Positions 10,654-21,868 are shown, counted from the stretch's first letter. The stretch: DNA of 64,000 bases from Photobacterium frigidiphilum (GCF_003025615.1 NZ_PYMJ01000009.1:124001-188000), one strand, 5' to 3'. The notes: generated by a model from the sequence alone, not told the origin. Made by a program: numbers and translations.

Positions 10654-10808
10654 AACCATACCACCTGAGAATACTGTTCTTTTTATAAACAATGTTATTC
10701 ACGTAAAAATACAAACTGGAATATACATTTCGACTTAATTGAAACCTGAAGAGTATAGATAAGCTTGCAGATGACTATGTAAAGACTCTGCCTGATTATT
10801 AATAATAA

Positions 10809-10925
10809 GACAGTGATAAAAGGATAATAGAGACCTTGTTGGGTCAAGGTATCTATCGTGGCGGTGGTAACGAAACCTATAATGCGGATTGCAGTGTGAT
10901 TATCATTCAACGTATTAGTGAATGA
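10809..10925 (+). pseudogene. Possible C-terminal gene remnant
   Basis: A 38-codon open stretch without a standard ATG start (TTG codons at 10836 and 10839) ends at TGA 10923-10925. Its composition is protein-like (GQGIYRGGGNETYNADC, then VIIIQRISE). It sits between the promoter side of the DUF5666 gene and the serC terminator and is opposite in strand to both. I do not recognise the family; it could be the tail of a lost gene or chance. Confidence 0.25.
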
Positions 10926-10949
10926 CTGGTAAAAAAACTAAATTCAGAC

Positions 10950-10973
10950 AAAAAAACCGTCTTTCGACGGTTT
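10950..10973 (-). terminator. Terminator after serC
   Basis: The minus strand reads AAACCGTC, loop GAAA, GACGGTTT, then further T (seven T in total). A GAAA tetraloop and a long U-tract make this a strong intrinsic terminator. Confidence 0.9.
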
Positions 10974-10999
10974 GTATAGTCAATTGATAGATCTATAAA

Positions 11000-12082
11000 C
11001 TACGCATTCTCTTGCTCAAACTGGCGCATGAAATCGACCAGTGCTTGCACACCTTCAATAGGCATTGCGTTATAGATTGACGCTCGCATACCGCCAACAA
11101 CACGGTGTCCTTTTAGCGCCTTCAAGCCAGCAGCATCAGCTTGTTCTAAAAACTTGCTGTCTAATTCAGGTTTCTTAAGCTGAAAAGGTGCATTCATGAA
11201 AGAACGATTATCTACGTGAACATCATTTTTATAAAAATCAGAGCTATCAATGAAGTTATATAATAATTCAGCTTTAGCATCGTTACGTTGCTTCATGGCT
11301 TCCAAACCACCGAGCTCTTTCAACCACTTAAACACTTCACCCGCTAAATACCAAGCAAATGTCGGGGGGGTATTAAACATCGACTCTTTATCGACTAAGA
11401 CGGTGTAATCAAAAATACTCGGAATTTCTTGCTTGGCTTTACCAAGAAGATCATCACGAACAATAACAATCGTTAAGCCTGCTGGACCAATATTTTTCTG
11501 GGCGCCAGCATAAATAACACCATACTTTGAAACATCGATAGGACGTGAAAGAATCGTTGATGATAAATCTGCAACAATCGGCTTATCGGTTTCAGGTAAA
11601 TCACGAATTTCGATTCCATCAATGGTTTCATTAGGGCAAAAATGCACAAATGCAGCATCGTCTGAAAGTGACCACTCACTGGCGGGTAAAATGGCTTTTT
11701 TACCTTCGCGTTCACACGTAATATCAACCGCATTAGGCGAACAATACTTCTTGGCTTCAGCAATAGCACTGTGTGCCCAATAGCCACCGTCCATATAATC
11801 AGCAGTATTAGCATCACCCAATAGGTTCATAGGAACGGCTGCGAATTGCCCACGCGCCCCGCCATGACAAAAAAGTACGTGGTAATTGGAAGGTATCGAT
11901 AAAAGCTCACGAAGATCTTTTTCCGACTGTTTTGCAACCGCTAGAAACTCTTTACTGCGGTGGCTAATTTCCATCACAGACGTACCTAAACCATTCCAGT
12001 TAACGAGCTCTTCCTGAACCTTTTTTAAAACTTCCGCTGGGATCATCGCGGGACCAGCGCAAAAGTTATAGACTTTTTCCAT
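11000..12082 (-). CDS. serC: Phosphoserine aminotransferase
   Basis: PLP enzyme of serine and pyridoxal-phosphate synthesis, converting 3-phosphohydroxypyruvate to phosphoserine. The 360-aa protein has the PLP Lys in [12 protein letters not shown], the phosphate-binding GGARGQF segment and the terminal [12 protein letters not shown] motif. Length is near the 362 aa of E. coli. It is transcribed alone, with its own terminator. Confidence 0.97.
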   Translation of the reverse strand: MEKVYNFCAGPAMIPAEVLKKVQEELVNWNGLGTSVMEISHRSKEFLAVAKQSEKDLRELLSIPSNYHVLFCHGGARGQFAAVPMNLLGDANTADYMDGGYWAHSAIAEAKKYCSPNAVDITCEREGKKAILPASEWSLSDDAAFVHFCPNETIDGIEIRDLPETDKPIVADLSSTILSRPIDVSKYGVIYAGAQKNIGPAGLTIVIVRDDLLGKAKQEIPSIFDYTVLVDKESMFNTPPTFAWYLAGEVFKWLKELGGLEAMKQRNDAKAELLYNFIDSSDFYKNDVHVDNRSFMNAPFQLKKPELDSKFLEQADAAGLKALKGHRVVGGMRASIYNAMPIEGVQALVDFMRQFEQENA

Positions 12083-12174
12083 GATGAAAAACGTGCTCCT
12101 GCTGTGTAATTGGGAATATTCACTTTATACCTGTCACTCGATACGCTAAAAAGACGTTGTGACAAGGATCAACT

Positions 12175-12440
12175 TATACCCAAACTACTTCAAGATGCAT
12201 GATTCAGAGCTTCCTCTGGGAATTCAATTCAAGCGAAATGTGTGTAGGAATGGCATCCCCTTTCAAGCACATTTTGCGCGGAAGTGAGTTTCCAGAGAAG
12301 CTCCCAAAGGGCGAGTTTCAGTGGCTTTTATACTGCGTTAGCCACACTCCAAATAGAACCACTATTCGCTCACATGGCTGCCTTGCCTAAAAACCACTGA
12401 ATTCTCGCTGAACACTGCATCTTGAAGTGGTTTGGGTATA
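12175..12440. mobile_element. 266-bp MITE-like element with terminal inverted repeats
   Basis: Left end TATACCCAAACTACTTCAAG and right end (reverse complement) TATACCCAAACCACTTCAAG; the terminal repeats continue imperfectly for about 33 bp (GATGCA, TTCAG). The interior has no credible gene; a 63-codon open frame inside has no ribosome site. The same ends occur as short palindromic copies elsewhere in the window (28575, 33654, 35702, 43246, 48616, 50782). It fills most of the 528-bp serC-gyrA gap. Mobilisation by an unseen transposase is inference. Confidence 0.75.
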
Positions 12441-12556
12441 TCATTTTTTACACCTTTATTTCAGTTCTGAAAAGCTCTGAGCGTAACTATTTATAGAAAA
12501 AAGGAGAACTCAGTAATATTTGGTCATATCAGCCAGTAATTGACGCTTTTCAGGCA

Positions 12557-12588
12557 TAAAAAAACGCAACCCTTAGGCTGCGTTTTTA
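12557..12588 (-). terminator. Terminator after gyrA
   Basis: The minus strand reads AAAACGCAGCC, loop TAAG, GGTTGCGTTTTTTT. It is a strong stem with a T7 tail, 22 nt past the gyrA stop. Confidence 0.9.
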
Positions 12589-12610
12589 TTAACGTATCAA
12601 GCTAACAAGA

Positions 12611-15289
12611 TTACTCTTCGTCAGTTGATTCGTCTTGCTCTGCATCTGGCTGCTGTGCTGCATCAGTATCAACAACTTGTTCGCCGTCAACTGCAACTTC
12701 AACGTCACCATCTACGATAGCGTCTTCTTCCAGTTCAACAACTTCTAGTTCATCAATACGCTGTAAGCCAACAACAAGTTCTTCATCAGCAGTACGGATC
12801 AATGTAACACCTTGAGTGTTACGACCGACACGACTTACTTCAGCAACACGTGTACGTACTAACGTACCACCGTTGGTGATCATCATAAACTCATCGCCGT
12901 CTTCAGCTTGAACTGCACCAACAACGCTACCATTACGATCAGAAACCTTAATTGATACAACACCTTGTGTTGCACGGCTCTTCGCTGGGTATTCTGTAAG
13001 TGCTGTACGCTTACCGTAACCATTTTCAGTTACTGTTAGTACGTCACCTTCGTTGTGTGGAACAATCAGTGATACAACTTTATCACCGGCGGCAAGCTTC
13101 ATGCCACGGACACCCGCAGCAGTTCGGCCCATTCCGCGAACACCACCTTTACCATTCTCATCGGCGCTTTCGTAGAAACGAACAACTTTACCGAATTTAG
13201 AGAACAGCATGATGTCATCGGTGCTGTTAGTAATATCAACACCAATCAATGAATCGCCTTCACGAAGATTCACAGCAATGATACCAGCGCTACGAGGGCG
13301 GCTGAAATCAGTCAATGGTGTCTTCTTCACAGTACCGTCAGCGGTTGCCATGAATACATACTTATCTGCTTCGTACTCACGTACAGGCAGAATTGCAGTA
13401 ATACGCTCACCTTCTTCCAGTGGAAGAATGTTCACGATTGGCTTACCACGAGCAGTACGGCTCGCTAATGGTAACTGGTAAACTTTCAGCCAGTACATAC
13501 GACCACGGCTTGAGAAGCACAGAATAGTATCGTGTGTATTAGCCACTAGCAGACGCTCGATGAAATCTTCATCTTTCATGCGCGTTGCTATCTTACCTTT
13601 ACCACCACGACGTTGAGCTTCATAGTCGCTCAAAATCTGGTACTTAACGTAACCTTCATGAGACAAGGTCACGACAACATCTTCTTGAGTAATCAGGTCT
13701 TCAAGGTCGATGTCATGGCTTGCTGCTGTAATTTCAGTACGACGTTCATCGTTAAACTGTTCTTTAACTGCATGAAGCTCATCACGAATCACTTCCATTA
13801 GGCGCTCAGGGCTGCCTAAAATAAGAAGTAGTTCTTCGATAACATCAAGAAGGCCTTTATATTCTTCAAGGATCTTCTCGTGCTCAAGACCTGTTAAACG
13901 GTGTAAACGTAGCTCAAGGATTGCTTGTGCTTGTGGTTCAGTTAAGAAGTACTGACCACCGTGAATACCGAATTGTGGCTCTAACCACTCAGGTCGTGCA
14001 GCGTCAACACCAGCACGTTCAAGCATTGCAGCAACATCACCTAGCTGCCACGGACGAGCAAGTAGCCCTTCACGTGCAACTTGTGGCGTTGGTGCATTTC
14101 GAATTAATTCAATGATTGCATCGATATTAACCAAAGCAATTGCAAGACCTTCAAGAAGGTGTGCACGTTCACGTGCTTTACGCAATTCGTAGATAGTACG
14201 ACGAGTCACCACTTCACGGCGGTGATTAACGAAGCACTTCAACATTTCTTTAAGGCCGAACAACTTAGGCTGGCCATGGTCAAGTGCAACCATGTTAATG
14301 CCAAATGTTGTTTGCAGCTGAGTTTGCGAGTAAAGGTTATTCAGAATAACTTCACCTACCGCATCACGCTTACATTCAACAACAATACGCATGCCATCTT
14401 TATCAGATTCATCACGTAATGCGCTAATGCCTTCAACTTTCTTATCTTTAACTAGCTCTGCAATCTTTTCGATTAAGCGTGCTTTGTTAACCTGATATGG
14501 AATCTCAGTGACAATAATGGTTTCTCGACCATTTTTCTCAACTTCAATATTCGCTTTGGCACGCATGTAAACTTTGCCGCGACCAGTATGATAAGCATCA
14601 ACGATACCTTTACGGCCATTGATCAAAGCTGCAGTTGGGAAGTCTGGTCCAGGGATGTAATCCATTAGCTGTTCGACAGTGATATCTTCATTATCGATAA
14701 ATGCTAAACAACCATTGATCACTTCGCCTAGGTTATGGGGCGGTATGTTTGTTGCCATACCTACCGCGATACCCGAAGAACCATTAACTAAAAGGTTTGG
14801 AACCTTAGTTGGCATAACCGCAGGAATGAATTCTGTACCATCATAGTTAGGTACATAATCAACGGTTTCCTTGTCAAGATCAGCCAACAACTCGTGGGCG
14901 ATTTTTGACATACGGATTTCGGTGTAACGCATTGCCGCCGCTGAATCACCATCGACAGAACCAAAGTTACCTTGGCCGTCAACAAGCATGTAGCGTAGCG
15001 AGAATGGTTGCGCCATACGTACGATAGTATCGTATACAGCACTATCACCATGCGGGTGATATTTACCGATTACGTCACCAACCACACGGGCAGATTTTTT
15101 GTAAGCTTTATTCCAGTCATTGCCTAGCACATTCATCGCGAATAATACGCGACGGTGCACTGGCTTTAGGCCATCACGCACATCCGGAAGAGCACGACCC
15201 ACGATAACTGACATCGCGTAGTCGAGATACGAGCTTTTCAGCTCATCTTCAATGTTAACGGGCGTGATCTCTTTTGCAAGATCGCTCAT
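12611..15289 (-). CDS. gyrA: DNA gyrase subunit A
   Basis: Type II topoisomerase breakage-reunion subunit, 892 aa. The catalytic tyrosine is Tyr122 (RYTEIR). The quinolone-resistance region keeps Ser83 and Asp87 ([10 protein letters not shown]), the susceptible state. The GyrA box (QRRGGKG) starts the beta-pinwheel C-terminal domain, and the protein ends in a long acidic tail (about 40 residues rich in D/E), as in other gamma-proteobacteria. It is a single-gene unit; GAGGG precedes the start. Confidence 0.98.
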   Translation of the reverse strand: MSDLAKEITPVNIEDELKSSYLDYAMSVIVGRALPDVRDGLKPVHRRVLFAMNVLGNDWNKAYKKSARVVGDVIGKYHPHGDSAVYDTIVRMAQPFSLRYMLVDGQGNFGSVDGDSAAAMRYTEIRMSKIAHELLADLDKETVDYVPNYDGTEFIPAVMPTKVPNLLVNGSSGIAVGMATNIPPHNLGEVINGCLAFIDNEDITVEQLMDYIPGPDFPTAALINGRKGIVDAYHTGRGKVYMRAKANIEVEKNGRETIIVTEIPYQVNKARLIEKIAELVKDKKVEGISALRDESDKDGMRIVVECKRDAVGEVILNNLYSQTQLQTTFGINMVALDHGQPKLFGLKEMLKCFVNHRREVVTRRTIYELRKARERAHLLEGLAIALVNIDAIIELIRNAPTPQVAREGLLARPWQLGDVAAMLERAGVDAARPEWLEPQFGIHGGQYFLTEPQAQAILELRLHRLTGLEHEKILEEYKGLLDVIEELLLILGSPERLMEVIRDELHAVKEQFNDERRTEITAASHDIDLEDLITQEDVVVTLSHEGYVKYQILSDYEAQRRGGKGKIATRMKDEDFIERLLVANTHDTILCFSSRGRMYWLKVYQLPLASRTARGKPIVNILPLEEGERITAILPVREYEADKYVFMATADGTVKKTPLTDFSRPRSAGIIAVNLREGDSLIGVDITNSTDDIMLFSKFGKVVRFYESADENGKGGVRGMGRTAAGVRGMKLAAGDKVVSLIVPHNEGDVLTVTENGYGKRTALTEYPAKSRATQGVVSIKVSDRNGSVVGAVQAEDGDEFMMITNGGTLVRTRVAEVSRVGRNTQGVTLIRTADEELVVGLQRIDELEVVELEEDAIVDGDVEVAVDGEQVVDTDAAQQPDAEQDESTDEE

Positions 15290-15318
15290 TGAGCCAATAT
15301 CCCTCAGGTAATTTCTGT

Positions 15319-15352
15319 CGTATTTTTAATACGTGCAAGGTGCGAGAATATA
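15319..15352 (-). promoter_or_regulatory. Predicted gyrA promoter -10 and leader hairpin
   Basis: On the minus strand TATATT (15347-15352) follows TATGC, resembling an extended -10, with no good -35. CGTATT-AAA-AATACG (15319-15333) can form a small hairpin in the leader. A poor -35 is usual for supercoiling-responsive gyrA promoters. This is pattern reading only. Confidence 0.35.
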
Positions 15353-15606
15353 GCATAATTCACACTTAATAGGCACATATTTCACGACGTATGTTGTGAG
15401 TAATTTAGCGTATTCAGAAAAAATCAGAAACTATGTGAGTAACATCTGAATGTATTTTCTTTTGAATGATTAATTATCAACCAACCCTATCACTTTCTAA
15501 TTACATCTACTGCCACTCTTTATTAAGTTGTAAGCAATTGTAAAAAAACAACCCACCCCGCTTTTAATACATATTCATAGCTAAGCTGACTCCACACTGA
15601 ATAGAA

Positions 15607-15630
15607 AAGTGATCATTATCAATTTTCATA
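15607..15630. promoter_or_regulatory. Weak Fur-box-like sequence
   Basis: GTGATCATTATCAATTTTC contains one good Fur half (CATTATCA) and a poor other half, about 13 matches over 18-19 consensus positions. It lies roughly 95 bp upstream of the small ORF at 15720. It may be chance in AT-rich DNA. Confidence 0.2.
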
Positions 15631-15719
15631 AACGAGCACCGAGTAGTATCACTTCTGTACTAAGTAAAACAACATGCATATTGAGCAATAACTGTAATTG
15701 ACTTAAAAGTGAGGTCGTT

Positions 15720-15845
15720 ATGTTAGGCACAGCAATCAACACCATCGGGTTTTGTATCATTGGTGGAAAATACATTCTTATACTTATTTTGGCAGCACTA
15801 ACCCTTTCTTCTGGTTCTATCAGCCCTGAATTTTTAACATTTAGT
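15720..15845 (+). CDS. Candidate 41-aa membrane protein
   Basis: Short gene not assignable to a family. ATG 15720 has GTGAGG five bases upstream. The product is one hydrophobic helix (about residues 10-29, GFCIIGGKYILILILAALTL) with a short polar tail rich in Ser. An intrinsic terminator follows at 15913-15950, giving a complete small transcription unit inside the 741-bp gyrA-ubiG gap. I take it as a possible small membrane protein; the opposite-strand 84-codon frame at 15626-15880 looks like its shadow. Confidence 0.4.
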
Positions 15846-15912
15846 ATCACTGGTACATCTGAATAACTTAACGCCAACAAGTAATAGAAAGATATATCCG
15901 ATAAATATCATA

Positions 15913-15950
15913 TTAAGCAGTGATACCATTATTCTCACTGCTTTTAGTTC
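15913..15950 (+). terminator. Terminator after the 15720 small ORF
   Basis: AAGCAGTGA (15915-15923) pairs perfectly with TCACTGCTT (15935-15943), followed by a T-rich stretch. No other plus-strand gene lies upstream, which supports transcription of the 15720 frame. Confidence 0.6.
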
Positions 15951-16030
15951 CTTATTTTCCTTTTCTTTTTCACTCTCCTCATTCAGTTCTATCAGTTCAT
16001 GGCTTATAATCCGCCAATCAATTAAGGAAA

Positions 16031-16750
16031 ATGGCGATAAGAATGACCAAGCAGTTAAATGTCGATCCGGCAGAAATCAGTAAATTTGAAGATATGGCGT
16101 CACGTTGGTGGGATTTAGAGGGTGAATTCAAACCTTTGCACCAAATCAACCCCCTTCGCCTTAACTATGTTATTGACCACGCTGGCGGGCTGTTTGGTAA
16201 AAAAATTCTTGATGTGGGTTGTGGTGGCGGCATTCTTGCTGAAAGCATGGCAAATGAAGGCGCAGATGTTACTGGCCTTGATATGGGTAAAGAACCTTTA
16301 ACGGTTGCACGCCTTCATGCATTAGAAACTGGTGCAAAATTAGACTACGTGCTACGTACAGCTGAAGAGCAAGCAGAGTTACATCCAGAAACGTACGACA
16401 TTGTTACTTGTATGGAAATGCTTGAGCACGTTCCCGATCCTGCATCTGTTATTGCGGCATGCGCCAAAATGGTGAAACCTAACGGGCATGTTTTCTTCTC
16501 TACCTTAAACCGCAATGCTAAATCGTATTTATTTGCGATTGTCGGTGCTGAACAATTATTGAAACTGGTGCCAAAGGGTACTCACGACCACAAGAAATTC
16601 ATTCGCCCTTCTGAACTTATCGCAATGATTGATCAAACGCCTTTGCAAGATCGTCATATCACAGGTTTACATTATAACCCGCTGACTGATAACTATTGGT
16701 TAGGCAAAAGTGTTGAGGTGAATTACATCGTTCACACAGTGAAACTATAA
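16031..16750 (+). CDS. ubiG: UbiG, ubiquinone O-methyltransferase
   Basis: SAM-dependent enzyme doing both O-methylations of ubiquinone synthesis. The 239-aa protein has motif [10 protein letters not shown] at residues 59-67, the [10 protein letters not shown] motif and the [11 protein letters not shown]-terminal block typical of UbiG. Two starts are possible: ATG 16031, which is very close to its AAGGA, and ATG 16043; both leave the conserved [10 protein letters not shown] segment intact. A terminator at 16783 separates it from the HAD phosphatase gene. Confidence 0.95.
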   Translation: MAIRMTKQLNVDPAEISKFEDMASRWWDLEGEFKPLHQINPLRLNYVIDHAGGLFGKKILDVGCGGGILAESMANEGADVTGLDMGKEPLTVARLHALETGAKLDYVLRTAEEQAELHPETYDIVTCMEMLEHVPDPASVIAACAKMVKPNGHVFFSTLNRNAKSYLFAIVGAEQLLKLVPKGTHDHKKFIRPSELIAMIDQTPLQDRHITGLHYNPLTDNYWLGKSVEVNYIVHTVKL

Positions 16751-16782
16751 ATTACAAAAACGTAATGTGTAAAAATTGAAAT

Positions 16783-16806
16783 AAAGGGCGCTGAGGCGTC
16801 TTTTAT
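16783..16806 (+). terminator. Terminator after ubiG
   Basis: AAAGGGCGC, loop TGAG, GCGTCTTTT. A 9-bp stem with two G-T pairs, ending in T. Confidence 0.65.
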
Positions 16807-16960
16807 TGTATCTACATACAATATCTTACTCTAGGTAATACTCCCTGCATCACAAATTACTTTTCAGTTTTAGCCGTTCAACAGGCTACAAGTACTTCTT
16901 CTTACTAGAAAGGTATATGCTTTCTATAGCCTCTAAACCTTTGCTATAGGGATATAGAAA

Positions 16961-17638
16961 ATGTCGAAGACGATAAAAGCCGTTTTATTTGACCTTGATG
17001 GTACATTATTAGATACCGCACCCGATATGGCCGATGCCGCTAACCGAGTGCTAGCCGATCACGGGCATGGGCCGCTTAATAACCAACAAATAAAAGCAAA
17101 TACTAGCTATGGTGCAAAAGGATTATTAAGTGCTGGTTTTGGTGGGATCCCGCAGCATTTAGATATGGTTAATTTACGCCAAGCTTTTCTAGATTATTAT
17201 GAAGAAAAAATTTGTGTTGGCACCTCACTTTATGACGGCATAAAACCATTACTCGCCTATTTAGAGCAACACAATATGCCTTGGGGCATAATGACGAATA
17301 AGCCAGGCTTCCTAACTGACCTGTTGTTACCTTTCTTTCCTGAACTCATGAAAGCGCAGGTTGTGGTCTGTGGGGATACCCTCGAAGTAGCTAAGCCCCA
17401 TCCTGAACCTCTACTTTATGCCAGCGAATTACTTAATGTCGATCATCTTGCTTGCGCATATATCGGCGATATTGAAAAAGATATGATCGCAGCACAAGCT
17501 GCAAATATGCACGCCTATGTCGCGGGTTGGGGATATATTGGTACAGAACACACCCCGTGCCAATGGAATGCACACGATATTCTCAATTCCCCCTATTCTT
17601 TGATCACCACATTGGAAAACCAAAAACAGCTCAATTGA
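16961..17638 (+). CDS. HAD-IA phosphatase (Gph/MupP-like)
   Basis: Haloacid-dehalogenase-type phosphatase of 225 aa. The nucleophile and acid are Asp11 and Asp13 (FDLDGTLLDT), motif II is IMTNKP, motif III is KPHPEPLLYA and motif IV is YIGDIEKDM. The family includes phosphoglycolate phosphatase (Gph) and MurNAc-6-phosphate phosphatase (MupP). A gene of this kind follows ubiG in Pseudomonas, where it is MupP, so a cell-wall recycling role is possible. The substrate cannot be read from sequence. Confidence 0.85.
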   Translation: MSKTIKAVLFDLDGTLLDTAPDMADAANRVLADHGHGPLNNQQIKANTSYGAKGLLSAGFGGIPQHLDMVNLRQAFLDYYEEKICVGTSLYDGIKPLLAYLEQHNMPWGIMTNKPGFLTDLLLPFFPELMKAQVVVCGDTLEVAKPHPEPLLYASELLNVDHLACAYIGDIEKDMIAAQAANMHAYVAGWGYIGTEHTPCQWNAHDILNSPYSLITTLENQKQLN

Positions 17639-17817
17639 ATCATTTATTAACCAAGATTTTGACGCCAGACGCCTTGTGCTAAAACAACTAAAAATCAAGA
17701 TAAATATATTTTAATTTTCTAAAGAATCATCTGATCTTTTGTTGCAATTCTCTTCAATACTGACCTGCCTGCCAGCATCGTGTTAGTGGGCACTAACTAA
17801 AAATTTCAATCCCCACG

Positions 17818-17826
17818 TTATCCACA
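17818..17826 (+). promoter_or_regulatory. DnaA box upstream of nrdA
   Basis: TTATCCACA is a perfect consensus DnaA box, 189 bp before the nrdA ATG. In E. coli nrdAB is controlled by DnaA through such boxes; here only one perfect box was seen. Confidence 0.65.
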
Positions 17827-17865
17827 GCTGGTTAAAAAATACCATCTTGCAAAAACGTCAAATCA

Positions 17866-17911
17866 TCACTATCTTGTAACCCATCAAGCTCAGCACCCCA
17901 ATATGTAGTGT
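17866..17911 (+). promoter_or_regulatory. NrdR-like boxes in the nrdA promoter
   Basis: CCCCAATATGTAGTGT (17896-17911) matches 13 of 16 positions of the NrdR box consensus ACACWATATATWGTGT. A poorer partner with a CACTAT half lies at 17866-17881, 30 bp upstream, close to the three-turn spacing usual for paired NrdR boxes. TTGACC at 17914 may be a -35. Regulation by NrdR is inferred. Confidence 0.5.
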
Positions 17912-18014
17912 TTTTGACCAATAAGAAAACCTAGCAAAGGTCGCATTCTTTGCTAATCTTAAATCAAAATTTGCAAAACACTGCAGTGGAAGGATTTCGG
18001 GAAATCAAACTACA

Positions 18015-20276
18015 ATGAATCAACAGCTAACAGTAACTAAGCGTGATGGTCGTAAAGAAACTATCGAACTGGATAAAATTCACCGTGTTATTGATTGGGC
18101 AGCAGAAGGCCTAACCAATGTATCGGTATCTCAAGTAGAACTTAAGTCTCATATCCAATTCTACGATGGTATAAAAACCGCCGACATCCACGAAACCATC
18201 ATCAAAGCAGCTGCTGATCTGATTTCAGAAGAGTCTCCAGATTACCAATACCTTGCAGCACGTCTTGCAATATTTAACCTACGTAAAAAAGCGTATGGTC
18301 AATTCGAGCCACCAACACTTTTTGCTCATGTTACGAACCTTGTAAATAAAGGTAAGTACGACAGCCATTTGCTTGAAGACTATACCGCTGAAGAATTTGC
18401 CACGATGGATACTTTTGTCGATCACTGGCGTGATATGAACTTCTCTTATGCTGCTGTAAAACAGCTAGAAGGTAAGTATCTGGTACAAAACCGTGTTTCA
18501 GGCGAAATATTTGAAAGTGCACAGTTTTTGTACATCCTAATTGCTGCTTGTCTCTTCGGTAAATATCCAAAAGAAACGCGCCTTAGCTACATTAAGCGTT
18601 TCTATGATGCCACATCGACATTTAAGATCTCATTACCAACACCGATCATGTCAGGTGTACGTACACCAACTCGTCAATTCAGTTCATGTGTATTGATAGA
18701 ATGTGACGATAGCCTAGACTCAATCAACGCAACAGCAAGCTCAATTGTGCGTTATGTTTCTCAGCGTGCAGGTATTGGTATCAATGCTGGCCGTATTCGT
18801 GCTCTTGGCTCTGAAATTCGTGATGGTGAAGCTTTCCACACGGGTTGTATCCCATTCTATAAATACTTCCAAACAGCGGTTAAATGCTGTTCTCAGGGCG
18901 GTGTTCGTGGTGGTGCTGCTACCTTGTTCTACCCTATTTGGCACCGTGAAGTAGAATCACTACTGGTACTGAAGAACAACCGTGGTGTTGAAGAAAACCG
19001 TGTTCGTCACATGGATTACGGCGTTCAACTCAATAAACTGATGTACACACGCCTAATTAAAGGTCAAAACATCAGCTTATTCTCACCATCTGATGTTCCA
19101 GGTTTATATGACGCTTTCTTTGCTGATCAAGATGAATTTGAACGTCTTTACGTAAAATACGAACAAGACGCAAGCATCAAGAAAGAGTCAATTAAAGCCA
19201 TCGAACTGTTCTCTCTTCTTATGCAAGAGCGTGCCTCAACTGGTCGAATTTATATTCAGAACGTCGATCACTGTAATACACACAGTCCATTTGATCCGGC
19301 TGTTGCACCGATTCGTCAATCTAACCTTTGTCTTGAAATTGCATTGCCAACCAAGCCACTGAATAATGTTGAAGATGAAAACGGTGAAATTGCTCTTTGT
19401 ACACTATCAGCCTTTAACTTAGGTGCAATTGATACACTGGATGATTTGGAAGAGCTTGCAGACTTAACGGTTCGTGCGCTTGATGCATTGCTTGATTATC
19501 AAGATTACCCATTACCTGCAGCACGCCGTTCAACAATGAACCGTCGTACTCTAGGTGTTGGTGTTATCAACTATGCATACTACCTTGCAAAACATGGCGT
19601 ACGTTACTCTGACGGCAGTGCAAACAATGTTACTCACCAAGCGTTTGAAGCGATTCAATACTACTTATTGAAAGCATCTGTTGGCTTGGCAAAAGAACAA
19701 GGTGCATGTCCTGCATTTAATGAAACAACGTATTCTAAAGGTATTTTACCTATCGATACCTATAAAAAGGCTATCGACGATGTGTGTAGTGAAGAACTTC
19801 ATTACGACTGGGAAACCTTACGTGAAGAAATTAAAACGCACGGCTTACGTAACTCAACCTTATCTGCATTAATGCCATCAGAGACATCATCTCAAATTTC
19901 GAATGCAACAAATGGTATTGAACCACCACGTGGTTTTGTTTCTGTAAAAGCATCTAAAGATGGCATACTGAAACAAGTGGTTCCAGAGTACAGCAAATAT
20001 AAAGATAATTACGAACTACTGTGGAATATCGGTAGTAATGACGGCTATTTACAGCTTGTTGGGATTATGCAGAAATTTATCGATCAATCGATTTCAGCTA
20101 ACACTAACTACGACCCAAGTAAGCAAGCTAATGGCAAAGTGCCAATGAAGCTCTTGCTAAAAGACCTGCTTAACGCGTATAAACTGGGCGTGAAGACACT
20201 TTACTACCACAACACCCGTGATGGTGCGTCTGACGTCCAAGACGATGCTGAAGACTGTGTAAGCTGTAAAATTTAA
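18015..20276 (+). CDS. nrdA: Ribonucleotide reductase class Ia alpha subunit
   Basis: Catalytic subunit converting NDPs to dNDPs aerobically. The 753-aa protein has an N-terminal ATP-cone ([19 protein letters not shown]), the active-site cysteine in [13 protein letters not shown], the substrate-site [11 protein letters not shown] block and the C-terminal redox pair CVSC. Length is close to the 761-aa E. coli enzyme. It is first in nrdA-nrdB-yfaE, preceded by a DnaA box and NrdR-like boxes. Confidence 0.98.
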   Translation: MNQQLTVTKRDGRKETIELDKIHRVIDWAAEGLTNVSVSQVELKSHIQFYDGIKTADIHETIIKAAADLISEESPDYQYLAARLAIFNLRKKAYGQFEPPTLFAHVTNLVNKGKYDSHLLEDYTAEEFATMDTFVDHWRDMNFSYAAVKQLEGKYLVQNRVSGEIFESAQFLYILIAACLFGKYPKETRLSYIKRFYDATSTFKISLPTPIMSGVRTPTRQFSSCVLIECDDSLDSINATASSIVRYVSQRAGIGINAGRIRALGSEIRDGEAFHTGCIPFYKYFQTAVKCCSQGGVRGGAATLFYPIWHREVESLLVLKNNRGVEENRVRHMDYGVQLNKLMYTRLIKGQNISLFSPSDVPGLYDAFFADQDEFERLYVKYEQDASIKKESIKAIELFSLLMQERASTGRIYIQNVDHCNTHSPFDPAVAPIRQSNLCLEIALPTKPLNNVEDENGEIALCTLSAFNLGAIDTLDDLEELADLTVRALDALLDYQDYPLPAARRSTMNRRTLGVGVINYAYYLAKHGVRYSDGSANNVTHQAFEAIQYYLLKASVGLAKEQGACPAFNETTYSKGILPIDTYKKAIDDVCSEELHYDWETLREEIKTHGLRNSTLSALMPSETSSQISNATNGIEPPRGFVSVKASKDGILKQVVPEYSKYKDNYELLWNIGSNDGYLQLVGIMQKFIDQSISANTNYDPSKQANGKVPMKLLLKDLLNAYKLGVKTLYYHNTRDGASDVQDDAEDCVSCKI

Positions 20277-20291
20277 GTATTTACATTGAAT

Positions 20292-20307
20292 GGGAGCTAC
20301 GGCTCCC
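20292..20307 (+). other. Small hairpin between nrdA and nrdB
   Basis: GGGAGC, loop TACG, GCTCCC. A short GC stem without a long T-run, 15 nt after the nrdA stop. It may adjust nrdA/nrdB expression or 3'-end stability rather than end transcription. Confidence 0.5.
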
Positions 20308-20326
20308 CTTTAATATTGAGGAAATG

Positions 20327-21460
20327 ATGGCGTATAGCACTTTTTGTCAAATTAATAACGATCAGATGAAAGAACCGATGTTCTTTGGTCAATCTGTTAA
20401 CGTTGCTCGTTATGACCAACAAAAATTCGAAATTTTCGAAAAACTCATCGAAAAGCAACTTAGTTTTTTCTGGCGTCCAGAAGAAGTAGATGTATCTGGT
20501 GATCGCATTGATTACAATAACTTACCAGATCATGAAAAGCATATTTTCATCAGTAATTTGAAATATCAGACATTGCTTGATTCGATTCAAGGCCGTAGTC
20601 CAAACGTTGCTCTTCTGCCAATAGTGTCTATTCCTGAATTAGAAACATGGATTGAAACATGGTCTTTTTCTGAGACAATTCACTCTCGCTCTTACACGCA
20701 TATTATTCGTAATATCGTGAATGATCCTGCGATTGTCTTTGATGATATCGTCGAAAATGAATATATCATCAAGCGTGCTGGTGATATTTCTAAGTACTAT
20801 GACGACCTAATTGCAGCAACTAGCGATTATCACCGTTTAGGCGAAGGTAAGCATACAGTTAATGGTCAAACCATCACTGTTAATCTGCGTGACATTAAAA
20901 AGAAATTATACGTTTGTATGATGTCTGTTAATGCTCTAGAGGCTATCCGTTTCTACGTCAGCTTTGCATGTTCATTTGCATTTGCCGAGCGTGAAGTAAT
21001 GGAAGGTAATGCAAAAATTATCAAACTCATTGCACGTGATGAAGCACTGCATCTAACAGGCACTCAACACATTCTGAACCTTCTTCGTGGTCGACACGAT
21101 GATCCTGAAATGGCTGATATTGCACAAGAATGCCAGCAAGAATGTTTTGATCTTTTCAAAGAAGCCGCAGAGCAAGAAAAAGAATGGGCAGAATACCTAT
21201 TCAAAGATGGTTCGATGATTGGTCTTAACAAAGAAATTCTTTGTCAGTACGTTGAATACATCACAAACCTGCGCATGAAAGCGGTAGGTCTTGAGCAGGC
21301 TTATCATGGTGCTAATCAGAACCCGATACCATGGATTAACTCATGGTTATCTTCTGATAATGTACAGGTTGCTCCACAAGAAGCTGAAATAAGTTCTTAC
21401 CTTGTTGGTCAAATCGACAACGATGTAAGTGCAGACGATCTCGGTGACTTCGAGCTATGA
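20327..21460 (+). CDS. nrdB: Ribonucleotide reductase class Ia beta subunit
   Basis: Diiron-tyrosyl-radical subunit that generates the radical for NrdA. The 377-aa protein has metal ligands and the radical tyrosine in [13 protein letters not shown] and a second ligand pair in [13 protein letters not shown]. The C-terminal tail ([10 protein letters not shown]) is the NrdA-docking segment. I prefer the second of two tandem ATGs (20327): GAGG is then five bases away and the protein starts MAYSTF as in E. coli. Confidence 0.97.
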   Translation: MAYSTFCQINNDQMKEPMFFGQSVNVARYDQQKFEIFEKLIEKQLSFFWRPEEVDVSGDRIDYNNLPDHEKHIFISNLKYQTLLDSIQGRSPNVALLPIVSIPELETWIETWSFSETIHSRSYTHIIRNIVNDPAIVFDDIVENEYIIKRAGDISKYYDDLIAATSDYHRLGEGKHTVNGQTITVNLRDIKKKLYVCMMSVNALEAIRFYVSFACSFAFAEREVMEGNAKIIKLIARDEALHLTGTQHILNLLRGRHDDPEMADIAQECQQECFDLFKEAAEQEKEWAEYLFKDGSMIGLNKEILCQYVEYITNLRMKAVGLEQAYHGANQNPIPWINSWLSSDNVQVAPQEAEISSYLVGQIDNDVSADDLGDFEL

Positions 21461-21744
21461 GCCGACTAACCATTAAGGTTAACGGTCAAGAGGTTCACGG
21501 CAATAGCCGTGAATCTTTGCTTACCCAATTAGAAAGTGCCGGTATTCAACCTGAGTATCAATGCCGTAATGGCATGTGCGGTGCGTGTCGTTGTAAGTTA
21601 AAGTCTGGGGCAGTTGACCAACAAGATGCGATGGCCTTTGTCGGTTCAAACGAAATTCTTGCTTGTCGTTCAACACCTAAAGCCAATGTCGATATCGAAT
21701 TTGATTACCAATTAACATACATAGCAACCAAAGAAGCAATGTAA
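21457..21744 (+). CDS. yfaE: YfaE, 2Fe-2S ferredoxin for NrdB cofactor maintenance
   Basis: Plant-type ferredoxin of 95 aa with cluster cysteines [11 protein letters not shown] and a distal Cys in ILACRS. YfaE reduces the NrdB diferric centre to restore the tyrosyl radical. Its ATG overlaps the nrdB stop by 4 nt (ATGA), so translation is coupled. It is the last gene of the nrd operon. Confidence 0.94.
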   Translation: MSRLTIKVNGQEVHGNSRESLLTQLESAGIQPEYQCRNGMCGACRCKLKSGAVDQQDAMAFVGSNEILACRSTPKANVDIEFDYQLTYIATKEAM

Positions 21745-21868
21745 CCGCCACCCTACTCGTTCACACCACCAGTATTACCAAAACTCTGTAAGTCCCCCTC
21801 AATATAAAAAACCTGACAACCTCACGATTATCATAACCGTATTGCTATCAGATTCTTCAGTACACATC

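Noticed and set aside
10695..10910. 71-codon minus-strand frame upstream of the DUF5666 gene
   Set aside because: No ribosome site, no recognisable pattern, and it overlaps the likely promoter.
12199..12390. 63-codon open frame inside the 266-bp element
   Set aside because: No ribosome site; composed largely of the terminal repeat and element interior, which varies between copies.
15626..15880. 84-codon minus-strand frame between gyrA and ubiG
   Set aside because: No ribosome site; it is antisense to the better-supported 41-aa frame and its terminator lies on the other strand.
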